DNA of 64,000 bases from Brevibacillus thermoruber 423 (GCF_000454065.1 NZ_ATNE01000017.1:86247-150246), one strand, 5' to 3'; counted from the first letter of the stretch, positions 36,888 to 47,033 are shown. Translations and numbers: made by a program. Notes: generated by a model from the sequence alone, not told the origin.

Positions 36888-37301
36888 ATGAAGTACGTGC
36901 ATGTCGGCATCAACGTCACCGATCTGGACCAATCGGTCGCCTTTTACAGCAAGCTGTTCGGAACCAATCCCGTAAAGAAAAAGGCGGATTACGCCAAATT
37001 TTTGCTCGATGCTCCCGGTTTGAATCTGACGCTGAACCTCGTCGACGCCGTCAGCGGCAATCAGGTGAATCACTTCGGGTTTCAAGTGGAGCGGGCGGAC
37101 GAGGTCCTCGTTCACCAGAAGCGTCTGGAGGATGCCGGCCTGCCGATTGCCAAAGTGGAGGCCGATACGACCTGCTGCTATGCCGTTCAAGACAAGTTTT
37201 GGGTCGTGGACCCCGACGGCAACGAGTGGGAATTTTTCTACACCAAACAGGACGCCGACGTCCGCAGCATCCAAACCAACAGCAGCTGCTGTACGGCCTG
37301 A
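36888..37301 (+). CDS. arsI: ArsI-type vicinal-oxygen-chelate C-As lyase
   Basis: This is a 137-residue glyoxalase-fold dioxygenase. The putative Fe(II) ligands H5, H62 and E115 and the vicinal cysteine pair C96-C97 (DTTCCYAVQDKFW) match ArsI, which cleaves the carbon-arsenic bond of trivalent organoarsenicals. A C-terminal SSCCTA adds a second pair. GGAGGAG is 5-6 nt before the ATG; the longer frame starts inside arsR. Related CadI proteins respond to cadmium, but the ligand set and context favour arsenic. Confidence 0.88.
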   Translation: MKYVHVGINVTDLDQSVAFYSKLFGTNPVKKKADYAKFLLDAPGLNLTLNLVDAVSGNQVNHFGFQVERADEVLVHQKRLEDAGLPIAKVEADTTCCYAVQDKFWVVDPDGNEWEFFYTKQDADVRSIQTNSSCCTA

Positions 37302-37308
37302 AAAAACG

Positions 37309-37347
37309 AACCAATCACTTCCCTGCGGACGGGGAAGTGATTGGTTT
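37309..37347. terminator. bidirectional terminator between arsI and arsC
   Basis: AACCAATCACTTCCC pairs with GGGAAGTGATTGGTT around an 8-nt loop; T-rich tails occur in both directions. Confidence 0.8.
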
Positions 37348-37367
37348 TGCCTAAATGCCCTCTCGGG

Positions 37368-37793
37368 TTATTCGCCTTCTTTCAGAAACCCTTCGATGCG
37401 GTTCCTGATGGCATCGCGGACGCTGCGAAAGCTGTCCATGATCTCCGCCTCGGTACCGGAGGCTTTGGCCGGGTCGTCGAAGCCCCAGTGCCATTTGACC
37501 ACATGCTTGTTGGCAATCACCGGGCAGTGCTCATCCGCGTGGCCGCACAGCGTAATGACGTAATCGGCGCGGTTCAGCACCTCCGGGTCAATCACATCCG
37601 ACGTCTGGCCGGAGATGTCGACACCGGCTTCTTTCATCACTTGTACCGCGCGGGGGTTTAGGCCGTGCGCTTCCAAACCGGCGCTGCGCACTTCATAGCG
37701 GTCTGCGCCCAACGCTTTCAAAAATCCCTCCGCCATCTGGCTGCGGCAGGAGTTTCCGGTGCAAAGAAAGTAGACGAGCGGTTTTTTGTTCAT
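37368..37793 (-). CDS. arsC: thioredoxin-coupled arsenate reductase ArsC
   Basis: ArsC reduces arsenate to arsenite. The fold is low-molecular-weight phosphatase-like with the P-loop [15 protein letters not shown]. The three redox cysteines are C11, C83 and C90 ([10 protein letters not shown]), one residue off the B. subtilis numbering. [14 protein letters not shown] is conserved. AAAGGAG is 8 nt before the ATG at 37793, giving 141 residues. It is the last gene of arsR-acr3-arsC. Confidence 0.95.
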   Translation of the reverse strand: MNKKPLVYFLCTGNSCRSQMAEGFLKALGADRYEVRSAGLEAHGLNPRAVQVMKEAGVDISGQTSDVIDPEVLNRADYVITLCGHADEHCPVIANKHVVKWHWGFDDPAKASGTEAEIMDSFRSVRDAIRNRIEGFLKEGE

Positions 37794-37827
37794 GTCCGAT
37801 TCTCCTTTATTCGTGATTCCGGTTCGT

Positions 37828-38919
37828 TCACACCGGGGACTTGTGCGGAAAAAACGTTTGCCGAAACCGGAGGGCGACGTTGACGAGGGCAATCATGACC
37901 GGCACCTCGACGAGCGGTCCGATGACGGCCGCAAACGCCGCACCCGAGTGGATGCCAAAGACGCCGACCGCCACGGCGATGGCCAGCTCGAAGTTATTGC
38001 TCGCCGCCGTAAACGCCAGGGTTGACGTCACGGGGTAATCCGCGCCTGCCTTTTTCCCCATGAAAAACGAGATGAAGAACATGACGACAAAATAGATCAG
38101 CAGGGGAATTGCGATGCGGATGACATCCAGCGGCAGTTGAACGATGACCTCCCCTTTCAGGGCAAACATCACGACGATGGTAAACAACAGGGCAAGCAGG
38201 GTGATCGGACTGATTTTCGGGATAAACACGCGTTCATACCAGTCACGCCCCCTTGCCTTGACGAGCAGGAAGCGGGTGAGCATGCCCGCCAGAAACGGGA
38301 CGCCCAGGTAAATGAACACGCTCTTGGCCACTTCCGCCATCGTGATGTCGATCACCATGCCCTTTAGGCCAAACCAGCCGGGCAGGACCGTTACAAACAC
38401 ATACGTATACACGGAATAGAACAGCACCTGGAAGATGGAGTTGAACGCGACCAGCCCCGCCGCATATTCGGTGTCTCCTTTGCATAAATCGTTCCAGACG
38501 ATCACCATCGCAATGCAGCGGGCCAAGCCGATCATGATCAACCCCACCATGTATTCCGGGTACCCCTGCAGAAATACAAGGGCCAGCACAAACATGAGGA
38601 CCGGACCGATGATCCAGTTTTGCACGAGCGACAGGGCCAGGACCTTTCCGTTTCGAAATACGCGCCCCAGTTCTTCGTAACGAACTTTCGCCAGCGGCGG
38701 ATACATCATCAAAATCAGCCCGATCGCGATCGGAATGGATGTCGTCCCAGCCTGGTACTGGTTGAGATAGGCGACGACATCGGGGAAGAACACGCCCGCG
38801 CCCACTCCGACAACCATGGCGGCAAAAATCCACACAGTCAAATAACGATCAAGGAAAGATAATTGCTTCCCCACACCCCCGGCCACTCGCTCTTTCACTC
38901 CTTCCGGTTTTACTCGCAT
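37828..38919 (-). CDS. acr3: Acr3-type arsenite efflux transporter
   Basis: The 363-residue protein has about ten membrane segments. The signature [19 protein letters not shown] carries the essential cysteine, and [13 protein letters not shown] and [15 protein letters not shown] are also family motifs. It exports arsenite using the proton gradient. Its start overlaps arsR by 10 nt, and arsC follows after 34 bases. Confidence 0.95.
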   Translation of the reverse strand: MRVKPEGVKERVAGGVGKQLSFLDRYLTVWIFAAMVVGVGAGVFFPDVVAYLNQYQAGTTSIPIAIGLILMMYPPLAKVRYEELGRVFRNGKVLALSLVQNWIIGPVLMFVLALVFLQGYPEYMVGLIMIGLARCIAMVIVWNDLCKGDTEYAAGLVAFNSIFQVLFYSVYTYVFVTVLPGWFGLKGMVIDITMAEVAKSVFIYLGVPFLAGMLTRFLLVKARGRDWYERVFIPKISPITLLALLFTIVVMFALKGEVIVQLPLDVIRIAIPLLIYFVVMFFISFFMGKKAGADYPVTSTLAFTAASNNFELAIAVAVGVFGIHSGAAFAAVIGPLVEVPVMIALVNVALRFRQTFFPHKSPV

Positions 38920-39239
38920 GTGACCAACAGCCCTTTGTCCTCCAACTCTTTCAGTGGGCCGGACATATCGGGCAGATGACGCAGATGGAACCCGATTTCC
39001 TCCAGTCTATGTTCGTTCAACGAATAAAACACCCACTGCCCCTTTCGCGTCTCCCGCACCAGACCCACCGTTTTCAGGCGGCTCATATGCCGCGACACGG
39101 CCGGTTGGGAAATGTTGAAGATCGGCACCAGCTCGCATATGCAGCACTCGCGTACGCGCAGCAAGGCAATGATCTTCAGCCGGGTGGGATCGGCGAGGGC
39201 TTTCAACGCGTCAGCGATGGTTTCAAAATGATCGGTCAT
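38910..39239 (-). CDS. arsR: ArsR-family repressor of the acr3-arsC unit
   Basis: The 109-residue winged-helix protein has the metal site ECCICELV, then [20 protein letters not shown] and GQWVFYSL. It differs clearly from the arsR at 36493, so the two arsenic units have separate repressors. It is the first gene of the minus-strand operon. An AT-rich palindrome lies next to its promoter. Confidence 0.92.
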   Translation of the reverse strand: MTDHFETIADALKALADPTRLKIIALLRVRECCICELVPIFNISQPAVSRHMSRLKTVGLVRETRKGQWVFYSLNEHRLEEIGFHLRHLPDMSGPLKELEDKGLLVTCE

Positions 39240-39263
39240 GGCTGCCTCCCATACATTATGATC

Positions 39264-39309
39264 ATATAACTATATTGTTATTTTATGCGGACAAAAAATC
39301 AATATGTAA
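39264..39309 (-). promoter_or_regulatory. promoter and putative operator of arsR-acr3-arsC
   Basis: TTACAT and TAAAAT have an 18 bp spacer on the minus strand. The palindrome ATATAACTATAT (39264-39275) lies at the expected start point. Confidence 0.5.
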
Positions 39310-39370
39310 TTTTTTTTAATGGTGTCCACGTCCATCCTGTTGTGATTGGGTGTCGTGAATAAAAACATTA

Positions 39371-39778
39371 TTACGCCTCCATTTTTCTCTTCACTTCAAC
39401 CCCCTGTACTTCCCATGCAAGAAAGAATACGTTACGCAATGTGAACACCAGATTACCGGCATAAATGGCACGGATTTGATTGTGGTGATCATAGTCGATG
39501 ATCTCAAAAGCTGCCAATACCTGCGCTTCGTCTCCAGAATTTGTTACCTCTTTCACCTCGACTCTGGGGCGGCCAAGTTTTTCTTCATCGGCAAATTGAT
39601 AAAATGAACGAATCTTATCAATATCTTCTTGTTTCAATTGTGAACGCTGCACATCACCGGTTCTCACTTTATCCATAGCAGCTTCCACTATTTCAACAGG
39701 CGACTTCTTGATGGTGTCCAACGCAATCGTGGCGAATAGGAAAACAACAAGGCATCCAAACAGGAGTTTTCTCTTCAT
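39371..39778 (-). CDS. predicted secreted or anchored protein, unknown function
   Basis: An N-terminal hydrophobic segment (KLLFGCLVVFLFATIAL, about 4-20) acts as signal or anchor. The remaining 110 residues are mixed alpha/beta with EDIDKIRSFYQFADEEKLG and a C-terminal VQGVEVKRKMEA. I do not recognise the family; an NTF2-like or DUF4878-type fold is possible. Codon use is more AT-rich than in neighbours. GAGGTG is 7 nt before the ATG, which overlaps the stop of a 26-codon leader ORF. Confidence 0.65.
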   Translation of the reverse strand: MKRKLLFGCLVVFLFATIALDTIKKSPVEIVEAAMDKVRTGDVQRSQLKQEDIDKIRSFYQFADEEKLGRPRVEVKEVTNSGDEAQVLAAFEIIDYDHHNQIRAIYAGNLVFTLRNVFFLAWEVQGVEVKRKMEA

Positions 39779-39855
39779 CGTGCTTCACCTCGTACTGGTA
39801 GTGAAAAAGAGCTCCGAACAATAGATGGAGCTCTCCGATTCGTATGCAATTCCAT
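39775..39855 (-). CDS. 26-residue leader peptide ORF
   Basis: The peptide MELHTNRRAPSIVRSSFSLP plus VRGEAR is preceded by a near-ideal AAAGGAG five bases from its ATG. Its TGA overlaps the ATG of the downstream gene (ATGA). A terminator-like hairpin lies inside the frame. This is the arrangement expected of a translational-attenuation leader; no homologue is known to me. Confidence 0.45.
   Translation of the reverse strand: MELHTNRRAPSIVRSSFSLPVRGEAR
39804..39834 (-). terminator. hairpin inside the leader ORF
   Basis: AGAGCTCC pairs perfectly with GGAGCTCT (11-nt loop) and is followed by TTTTTC on the minus strand, 26 bases before the next gene start. Confidence 0.55.
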
Positions 39856-39924
39856 TTTATCTCCTTTGATCTGGATAACCACTAAAAAATGTAAAAAATC
39901 ACGGCAATTTGTTAATCTGCCGCA

Positions 39925-39967
39925 AAAATAAAAAGCACAAGCTGGACGATACGACCAACCTGTGCTT
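39925..39967 (-). terminator. tRNA-Ser terminator
   Basis: AAGCACAGGTTGG pairs with CCAGCTTGTGCTT with one mismatch, then TTTTATTTTTG on the minus strand. Confidence 0.75.
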
Positions 39968-39982
39968 AGCTTGCAATCTGTA

Positions 39983-40074
39983 TGGCGGAGAGAGTGGGAT
40001 TCGAACCCACGCACGCCTCACGACGCCTAACGCATTTCGAGTGCGTCCCCTTATGACCACTTGGGTATCTCTCC
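39983..40074 (-). tRNA. tRNA-Ser(CGA)
   Basis: The minus strand gives a class II tRNA with acceptor stem GGAGAGA/TCTCTCC, a long variable arm and encoded CCA. The anticodon stem ACGCA/TGCGT encloses the loop CTCGAAA, so the anticodon is CGA (codon UCG). Length is 92 nt. Confidence 0.95.
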
Positions 40075-40216
40075 ACTGTGTGCTTGAAACAAAATTAAAT
40101 ATAGCAAAAGATCGTCCAAAGCGCAAGAGTAAATCCATGCCACCCCTTGATTTGCCGTCGGCGTTGGGCCAATATAGTAACAGCACAGCGAAAACGATGA
40201 GAAACGGGGAATTCAA

Positions 40217-42026
<1,810 letters not shown>

Positions 42027-42137
42027 CGTTACCAAACCTCCTTCTTTTTTTTACAGAAAGGTACTGGATAAAACCTGCCAACCTGGAGTATAATAGAGAA
42101 CAAATGTTCCTATCACTTTATTGAGGGAGGGTTTTTC

Positions 42138-42641
42138 ATGTTTTCAAGCATTTCGTCTTTTGTCCAGGTATGGGAAAACGAGGCGCAGGCGACCCAGCGG
42201 ATTCTCGACGCCTGTACCGACGAGTCCCTGCAGCAGCGCGTCACTGCCGAAGATCGCACGCTGGGCCGGATCGCTTGGCACATCGTGACCACCGTTCACG
42301 AAATGATGTCCCGCACCGGCCTGCAATTTGAAGCGGCCGACGAGCACCAGCCCGTGCCGTCCTCCGCCCGCGACATCGCCGAAGCGTGGCGCAAAACCAG
42401 CGCTTCCTTTGTAGAAGCCATCCAGTCCCAATGGAGCGACGCCACCCTGCAGGAAGTGCGCGAGATGTACGGCGAGCAATGGCCAAACGGCCTCACCCTG
42501 TACCTGCTGATCCTGCACATGGTCCATCACCGCGGACAGATGACCGTCCTCATGCGCCAGGCCGGTCTTCGCGTGCCGGGCGTGTACGGACCCGCACGCG
42601 AAGAATGGAGCCAGATGGGCATGGAGCCGCCTGCCCTGTAA
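42138..42641 (+). CDS. DinB/YfiT-like metalloenzyme-fold protein
   Basis: This is a 167-residue four-helix bundle. The three metal-binding histidines are likely those in IAWHIVTTVHEM and LHMVHHRGQMTVLMRQAG. Family members are often thiol transferases or of unknown function. GAGGGAGGG lies before the ATG, and a TATAAT-like element precedes it at about 42090. It is divergent to the nitroreductase gene. Confidence 0.85.
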   Translation: MFSSISSFVQVWENEAQATQRILDACTDESLQQRVTAEDRTLGRIAWHIVTTVHEMMSRTGLQFEAADEHQPVPSSARDIAEAWRKTSASFVEAIQSQWSDATLQEVREMYGEQWPNGLTLYLLILHMVHHRGQMTVLMRQAGLRVPGVYGPAREEWSQMGMEPPAL

Positions 42642-42801
42642 TCGCCCAACCAATCCGCCGCCTCGCTCTCCGCGTCTCCGGAAAGAACGCCGAGTTCCGC
42701 GCGAGGTTTCGTCTCCTTCCATTCACATACTCTCTTTGTGTTTACATACATTAACAGTGTAAGCGCACGAATGTATACAACCTCTGTGAGGGGGGATGTG
42801 A

Positions 42802-43302
42802 GTGGGAGTAACCCCTGTTAGCCCCGTCCTGTTCGACCGGTTTCACAGTCCGACGATCGGGCTTCTGGACAAGGCAGCCGTCTTTTCCAACATCGAGCAA
42901 ACCGTATCCTCGACAGCCGGGACGTACGAAATCATTGTCGGCGCCGACTCGAAACTGCGGAACCGCGGCACGTCCTTTGCCATCGTCATCACGCTGATCC
43001 GTCACGGTCGCGGCGGCAATTTTTTTTACCATACGTTTCAGGAACGGCATTATTCCTCGCTTCAGCAGCGCATTTTCCAGGAGGCGTTTTACGCCGTGGG
43101 GTTGGCTTCCGAACTGCGCCACTATCTGCGTGAACGCAATATCGACATCCCCATCAGCCTGCATTTTGACATCGGCAAAAACGGTCCTACCCGTAAGTTT
43201 ATCCAGTCATTGCTAAGTCTAGCAAGAACCAACCACTTCCGGGCGGAAATCAAACCATACGCGTATTGCGCTTCCACCATTGCTGACAAGTTTACCAGAT
43301 AG
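42802..43302 (+). CDS. YkuK-like RNase H-fold protein (DUF458)
   Basis: IIVGADSKLRNRGTSFAIV near the N-terminus, then LHFDIGKNGPTRKFIQSL and IKPYAYCASTIADKFTR are the family marks. It has 166 residues and a GTG start with GAGGGGGG 6 nt upstream. Function is unproven; members of this family are common in spore-formers. Confidence 0.8.
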   Translation: MGVTPVSPVLFDRFHSPTIGLLDKAAVFSNIEQTVSSTAGTYEIIVGADSKLRNRGTSFAIVITLIRHGRGGNFFYHTFQERHYSSLQQRIFQEAFYAVGLASELRHYLRERNIDIPISLHFDIGKNGPTRKFIQSLLSLARTNHFRAEIKPYAYCASTIADKFTR

Positions 43303-43393
43303 GAAACACCCTTCGCGGAACGCTGCCCAGCCTTCCGCCTTTTTTGTGCGGCAGGGAACGATTTCGCTTCGCCCGCGTCTTTTCCCTGCATGA

Positions 43394-43422
43394 TTGACAA
43401 CGGCAATCCGGTGCGTTATCAT
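43394..43422 (+). promoter_or_regulatory. glcT promoter
   Basis: TTGACA and TATCAT are separated by 17 bp. Transcription would start near 43429, upstream of the RAT. Confidence 0.75.
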
Positions 43423-43451
43423 GAAAATGGAGTGAAGCGTTTTCACATAAG

Positions 43452-43528
43452 CGTGTTACTGGTAATGCAGGCATGAGCTGAGAAGATCTTTTTTTACCCA
43501 AAAAAGGTTTTTTCAGCTCTTTCTTTGT
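43452..43528 (+). promoter_or_regulatory. RAT antiterminator and terminator before glcT
   Basis: GTGTTACTGGTAATGCAGGC followed by ATGAGC (43454-43479) is a typical ribonucleic antiterminator. GAGCTGAGAA (43476-43485) overlaps its 3' end and pairs with TTTTTTCAGCTC (43509-43520), followed by TTTCTTT. This implies that GlcT controls its own synthesis. Confidence 0.85.
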
Positions 43529-43549
43529 TGGTAAGGTGGGTGGTAACGG

Positions 43550-44413
43550 GTGTCTCGTGAACAGGAAAAACCGTATACGATCACGCGCGTTCTGAACCAC
43601 AACGTCGTTCTCGTCGAAGAACCCGGCTCCGGCCAGGAGATTGTGCTGTTCGGAAAAGGCATCGGCTTCGGCACCAAACCCGGGAACACCATCCTTCCCC
43701 ACGACGCACGTGTCGAAAAACGCTTCCGCTTGGAAAATGAAAACCACCAGCAGCAGTACCGGACCCTGCTCAGCCAGGTGGACCCGGCCGTAGTGGGGAT
43801 CGCCGAAGAAATCATTGCCCTGATTGCCAAGGAAATCACGCCGCACGTAAACGAACACGTCCATGTTGCCCTGCCGGATCACATCCAGTTTGCCATGTAC
43901 CGCCTGCGCAACGGCATGGAAATCGTCAACCCGTTCCTGTTTGAGATACAGACGTTGTACAGCAAGGAATACGCGTTGGCCAAACGAGCGGCTGAGATGA
44001 TCAAATTGGCGTTTTCCCTGGAGATACCGGAGAGCGAGATCGGCTTTCTGGCGCTGCACATCCATTCTGCCGTCAGCTATATGCCGGTGAGCAAAGCGGT
44101 CCAATTCACCAACATCATCACCGAGTTGGTCGGCATTATCGAGGAGCGGACGGGCAGATCCATCGAACGCAACACGATCGATTACGTCCGCCTCATCACG
44201 CATCTGCGGTTTGCCTGCGAACGGATCCGGCAGCAGAAATCGATTCACAACCCGCTGTTGGACCGGTTGAAGGAGACCGCTCCGGAGGCCTATGCCGTGG
44301 CCGAGGAATTGGCCCGGCACATCTCGAAGCGGCTGGACATGAACGTACCCGAAGATGAGATCGGGTACATGGCGATGCACGTGTTCCGGCTGACCCAGCA
44401 GCCCTGCGAATGA
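43550..44413 (+). CDS. glcT: BglG/GlcT-family transcriptional antiterminator
   Basis: The N-terminal CAT RNA-binding domain (about 1-58, ITRVLNHNVVLVEE, LFGKGIGFG) is followed by PRD1 (about 70-170, HVNEHVHVALPDHIQFAMYR) and PRD2 (about 175-285, LITHLRFACERI, IGYMAMHVFRL), with the phosphorylatable histidines in place. In B. subtilis GlcT is inactivated by phosphorylation through the glucose permease and activates ptsG read-through. GTG start with AAGGTGG 10 nt upstream. RAT elements precede both this gene and the PTS operon. Confidence 0.93.
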   Translation: MSREQEKPYTITRVLNHNVVLVEEPGSGQEIVLFGKGIGFGTKPGNTILPHDARVEKRFRLENENHQQQYRTLLSQVDPAVVGIAEEIIALIAKEITPHVNEHVHVALPDHIQFAMYRLRNGMEIVNPFLFEIQTLYSKEYALAKRAAEMIKLAFSLEIPESEIGFLALHIHSAVSYMPVSKAVQFTNIITELVGIIEERTGRSIERNTIDYVRLITHLRFACERIRQQKSIHNPLLDRLKETAPEAYAVAEELARHISKRLDMNVPEDEIGYMAMHVFRLTQQPCE

Positions 44414-44427
44414 AAGAATCAATACCT

Positions 44428-44515
44428 GCGTGTTACTAGTTCGACTAGGCATGAGCGGTGAGAGCATGCGGACATAGCAAGAATGCCGCATGGATTCCCC
44501 GTTCATGCCTTTTTT
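44428..44515 (+). promoter_or_regulatory. RAT antiterminator and terminator before the PTS genes
   Basis: GTGTTACTAGTTCGACTAGG followed by CATGAGC (44430-44456) is the RAT. GGCATGAGCGG (44448-44458) overlaps it and pairs over 11 bp (one G-U) with CCGTTCATGCC (44499-44509), then six T. No separate promoter is clear, so read-through from glcT may supply the transcript. Confidence 0.88.
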
Positions 44516-44543
44516 CGTACAGCAGACGCAAAAGGAGGAGCTT

Positions 44544-45053
44544 ATGTTACGCAGTTTGTTTTCCCGCAAAAAAAAGCAGCAAGAAGTGACGATCCTGGCC
44601 CCCTTGACGGGCGTGGTGGTGCCGTTGAGCGAAGTGCCCGACCCGGTCTTTGCACAGCAGGTTGTCGGCGACGGCGTAGCGATCGACCCGATCGAAGGAG
44701 TGCTCGTCTCCCCCGTCGACGGGAAAGTGACCCATCTGTTCCCTACCCATCACGCCATCGCCCTGACCAGCGACAGCGGCCTGGAGATTCTCATGCACAT
44801 CGGCATTGATACGGTGAAATTGAAAGGGAAAGGGTTTACGCCGTTTGTGGCCGTCGGCGATCAGGTAAAAGCCGGCGACAAGCTGATCGAATTTCAACTG
44901 GAAACGATCCGGCAGGCAGGATGCGCCACGGTGACGCCCGTGGTCATCACCAACGGCGATGTGGTCGCCGAGAAACAGGTGGTCGCCTCGCCCAACGTGC
45001 ATGCCGGTCAGGAGCCTCTGATGAACGTCGTGGTAAAAGGAGGCACAGCATGA
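44544..45053 (+). CDS. crr: PTS glucose-type EIIA component
   Basis: This free-standing IIA domain has 169 residues. The active-site histidine is H85 in LEILMHIGIDT, and a second conserved histidine is in FPTHHAIAL. EGVLVSPVDGKVTHLF and LKGKGFTPFV are typical. It passes phosphate from HPr to the IIB domain of the permease encoded downstream. AAAAGGAGG is 5 nt before the ATG at 44544. It overlaps ptsH by 4 nt. Confidence 0.93.
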   Translation: MLRSLFSRKKKQQEVTILAPLTGVVVPLSEVPDPVFAQQVVGDGVAIDPIEGVLVSPVDGKVTHLFPTHHAIALTSDSGLEILMHIGIDTVKLKGKGFTPFVAVGDQVKAGDKLIEFQLETIRQAGCATVTPVVITNGDVVAEKQVVASPNVHAGQEPLMNVVVKGGTA

Positions 45054-45313
45054 TTCAGTTTCAGGTAACCGTCACGGCGGAAGGCGGGCTGCACGCCCGC
45101 CCGGCAGCCCTGCTGGTGAGCCGGGCCTCTCAATCCCGGTCGACCGTCACGCTGGCCAAAGGAGACAAACAGGTGGACGGCCGCAGCATCCTCAGCGTCA
45201 TGACGCTGGGAGCCGCACAGGGCGACGTGCTGACCGTACAGGTAGACGGCGCCGACGAGGAAGAAGTGGCCGCCGCCATCAAGGAGCTTTTCGACAAAGA
45301 ATGTAAGGTGTAA
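45050..45313 (+). CDS. ptsH: phosphocarrier protein HPr
   Basis: The 87-residue protein has H15 (GGLHARPAALL) for phosphotransfer from enzyme I and S46 (DGRSILSVM) for the HPr kinase that drives CcpA-dependent catabolite control. Its ATG overlaps the EIIA stop (ATGA). It is encoded inside a sugar operon without ptsI nearby, which is unusual, as ptsH and ptsI are normally adjacent. Confidence 0.95.
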   Translation: MIQFQVTVTAEGGLHARPAALLVSRASQSRSTVTLAKGDKQVDGRSILSVMTLGAAQGDVLTVQVDGADEEEVAAAIKELFDKECKV

Positions 45314-45415
45314 CAGGTATATCCCCCGTGGAGCACGCTCTCTCTGTCCACGGCAGAAGAGGTATCCCGCTATCTGAAAGGCAAAACAGAATCACCGGTT
45401 TTGCCGTCACCCGTT

Positions 45416-45429
45416 TGCAAACGTTTTCA
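45416..45429 (+). promoter_or_regulatory. CcpA cre-like site before the EIICB gene
   Basis: TGCAAACGTTTTCA matches the cre pattern TGNAANCGNWNNCW at every defined position. It lies in the 240-base gap between ptsH and the permease gene, where I see no other gene. Either a secondary promoter here is controlled by CcpA or the site acts as a roadblock; this is inference. Confidence 0.55.
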
Positions 45430-45553
45430 TCTGTTATTCTCCATTCGTCAGACGAGTCACTCTCCGGCTGTGTCCTTATTTTATCGCTCCTTTCTGAACT
45501 CCGCCGGAGAGCGGCTTTCTGAATATCACTTTCATCCCAAGGAGGTTTTCTCT

Positions 45554-46996
45554 ATGCTTGCTTTTCTGCAAAGGCTCGGGAAAGCGCTCATGCTCCCGGT
45601 AGCCGTCCTGCCGGCAGCGGCGCTGCTGGTGTCCATCGGTCTTCTCGACTACGAGAAGAACATCCCGCTCGGCTCCACAGTGGGCGGCTTTCTGAACACG
45701 TACGTCGCTCCCTTCCTCAATGCCGGCGGCACTGCGATTCTCGGTAACCTGGCCTTGATTTTTGCGGTGGGTGTCGCCATTGGTTTTGCGGGGGACGCGA
45801 TTGCCGCCCTGGCGGCGGTCCTGGCTTACCAGGTGCTGGTGGGGGTACTGGCCAAAGTGCCCGCCGCCATGCCGTTCATCGATGACAAGGTGGAACTGAA
45901 CATGGGCGTTCTCGGCGGATTTTTGGCCGGCGGTGTAGCGGCTTACTGCTACAACAAGTACCGCGACGTCAAGATGCCTGAGTGGCTCGGTTTCTTCAGC
46001 GGCAAGCGGTTTGTGCCGATCGTGACCTCTCTGTTCATGGTGGTCATCGGGATCGTCATCGGCTGCGTTTGGGGACCGATTCAATCCGTATTGGACGCCT
46101 TCGGGAACTGGGTCGTCGGGCTGGGCGGCATCGGCGCGGCCATCTTTGGCTTCTGCAACCGTCTGCTCATCCCGTTTGGCCTGCACCACGTGCTCAACGC
46201 CATCGCCTGGTTCCAAATCGGCAGTTTTACCGATGCCGCCGGAAAAGTGGTTCACGGCGACCTGTGGCGTTTCTTTGCCGGTGACAAATCGGCCGGCATG
46301 TTCATGACCGGCTTCTTCCCGATTATGATGTTTGCCCTGCCCGCAGGTGCTTTTGCCATTATCCACACGGCAAAACCGGAAAAACGGAAAGCCGTCGCCG
46401 CCATCTTCCTGAGCTCGGCCCTGGCTTCCTTCCTGACAGGGATTACGGAGCCGATTGAATTCGCGTTCATGTTTGTGGCTCCCGTACTCTACGTGGTTCA
46501 CGCCGTCCTGACGGGTATTTCCGGCTATGTTGTGTACGCCCTGGGCATCAAACACGGCTTTGGCTTCTCCGCCGGCCTCATCGATTATCTGGTCAATTTC
46601 CATCTGTCGACCAACGCGCTGCTGATCATTCCGGTCGGCCTGGCATTCGCCGCGGTTTACTACTTCCTGTTCCGCTTCCTGATCGTCAAGCTGAACCTGA
46701 AGACGCCTGGCCGCGAAGACGACGAAGAGGGGACGGCAGCCCAAGCGTCCGGCAGCGGCACGATGCAGGAAAAGGCGCAAAAAGTGCTGGCCCTCATCGG
46801 AGGCAAGGAAAACATCGTCAGCGTGGACGCGTGCATCACCCGCCTGCGGCTGGTCTTGAAGGATGACAAGGTCGTTAATGAAAAAGGCCTGCGCGATCTC
46901 GGGGCGGCCGGCGTGATGAAACTGGGGCAGGGCAGCGTACAGGTCGTCTTCGGTCCCCAGTCGGAAGCGCTGAAGGACGAAATCAAAAAGATGTAA
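45554..46996 (+). CDS. ptsG: PTS glucose/N-acetylglucosamine-type EIICB permease
   Basis: The IIC domain (about 1-390, ten membrane segments) starts LGKALMLPVAVLPAAALL and contains FGLHHVLNAIAWF, FMTGFFPIMMFALPAGAFAI and LTGITEPIEFAFMF. A linker follows, then IIB (about 405-480) with the phosphocysteine in SVDACITRLRLVL. IIA is separate (crr). Homology alone does not separate glucose from GlcNAc; control by GlcT favours glucose. AAGGAGG lies 8 nt before the ATG at 45554. Confidence 0.9.
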   Translation: MLAFLQRLGKALMLPVAVLPAAALLVSIGLLDYEKNIPLGSTVGGFLNTYVAPFLNAGGTAILGNLALIFAVGVAIGFAGDAIAALAAVLAYQVLVGVLAKVPAAMPFIDDKVELNMGVLGGFLAGGVAAYCYNKYRDVKMPEWLGFFSGKRFVPIVTSLFMVVIGIVIGCVWGPIQSVLDAFGNWVVGLGGIGAAIFGFCNRLLIPFGLHHVLNAIAWFQIGSFTDAAGKVVHGDLWRFFAGDKSAGMFMTGFFPIMMFALPAGAFAIIHTAKPEKRKAVAAIFLSSALASFLTGITEPIEFAFMFVAPVLYVVHAVLTGISGYVVYALGIKHGFGFSAGLIDYLVNFHLSTNALLIIPVGLAFAAVYYFLFRFLIVKLNLKTPGREDDEEGTAAQASGSGTMQEKAQKVLALIGGKENIVSVDACITRLRLVLKDDKVVNEKGLRDLGAAGVMKLGQGSVQVVFGPQSEALKDEIKKM

Positions 46997-47033
46997 GCCC
47001 CGTATCGACGCTCGCCAGACGACGATGCACTTT

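Noticed and set aside
43430..43446. cre-like sequence GTGAAGCGTTTTCAC before glcT.
   Set aside because: Only the right half fits the cre pattern; the left half is one base short, so CcpA binding is doubtful. It may be just a hairpin.
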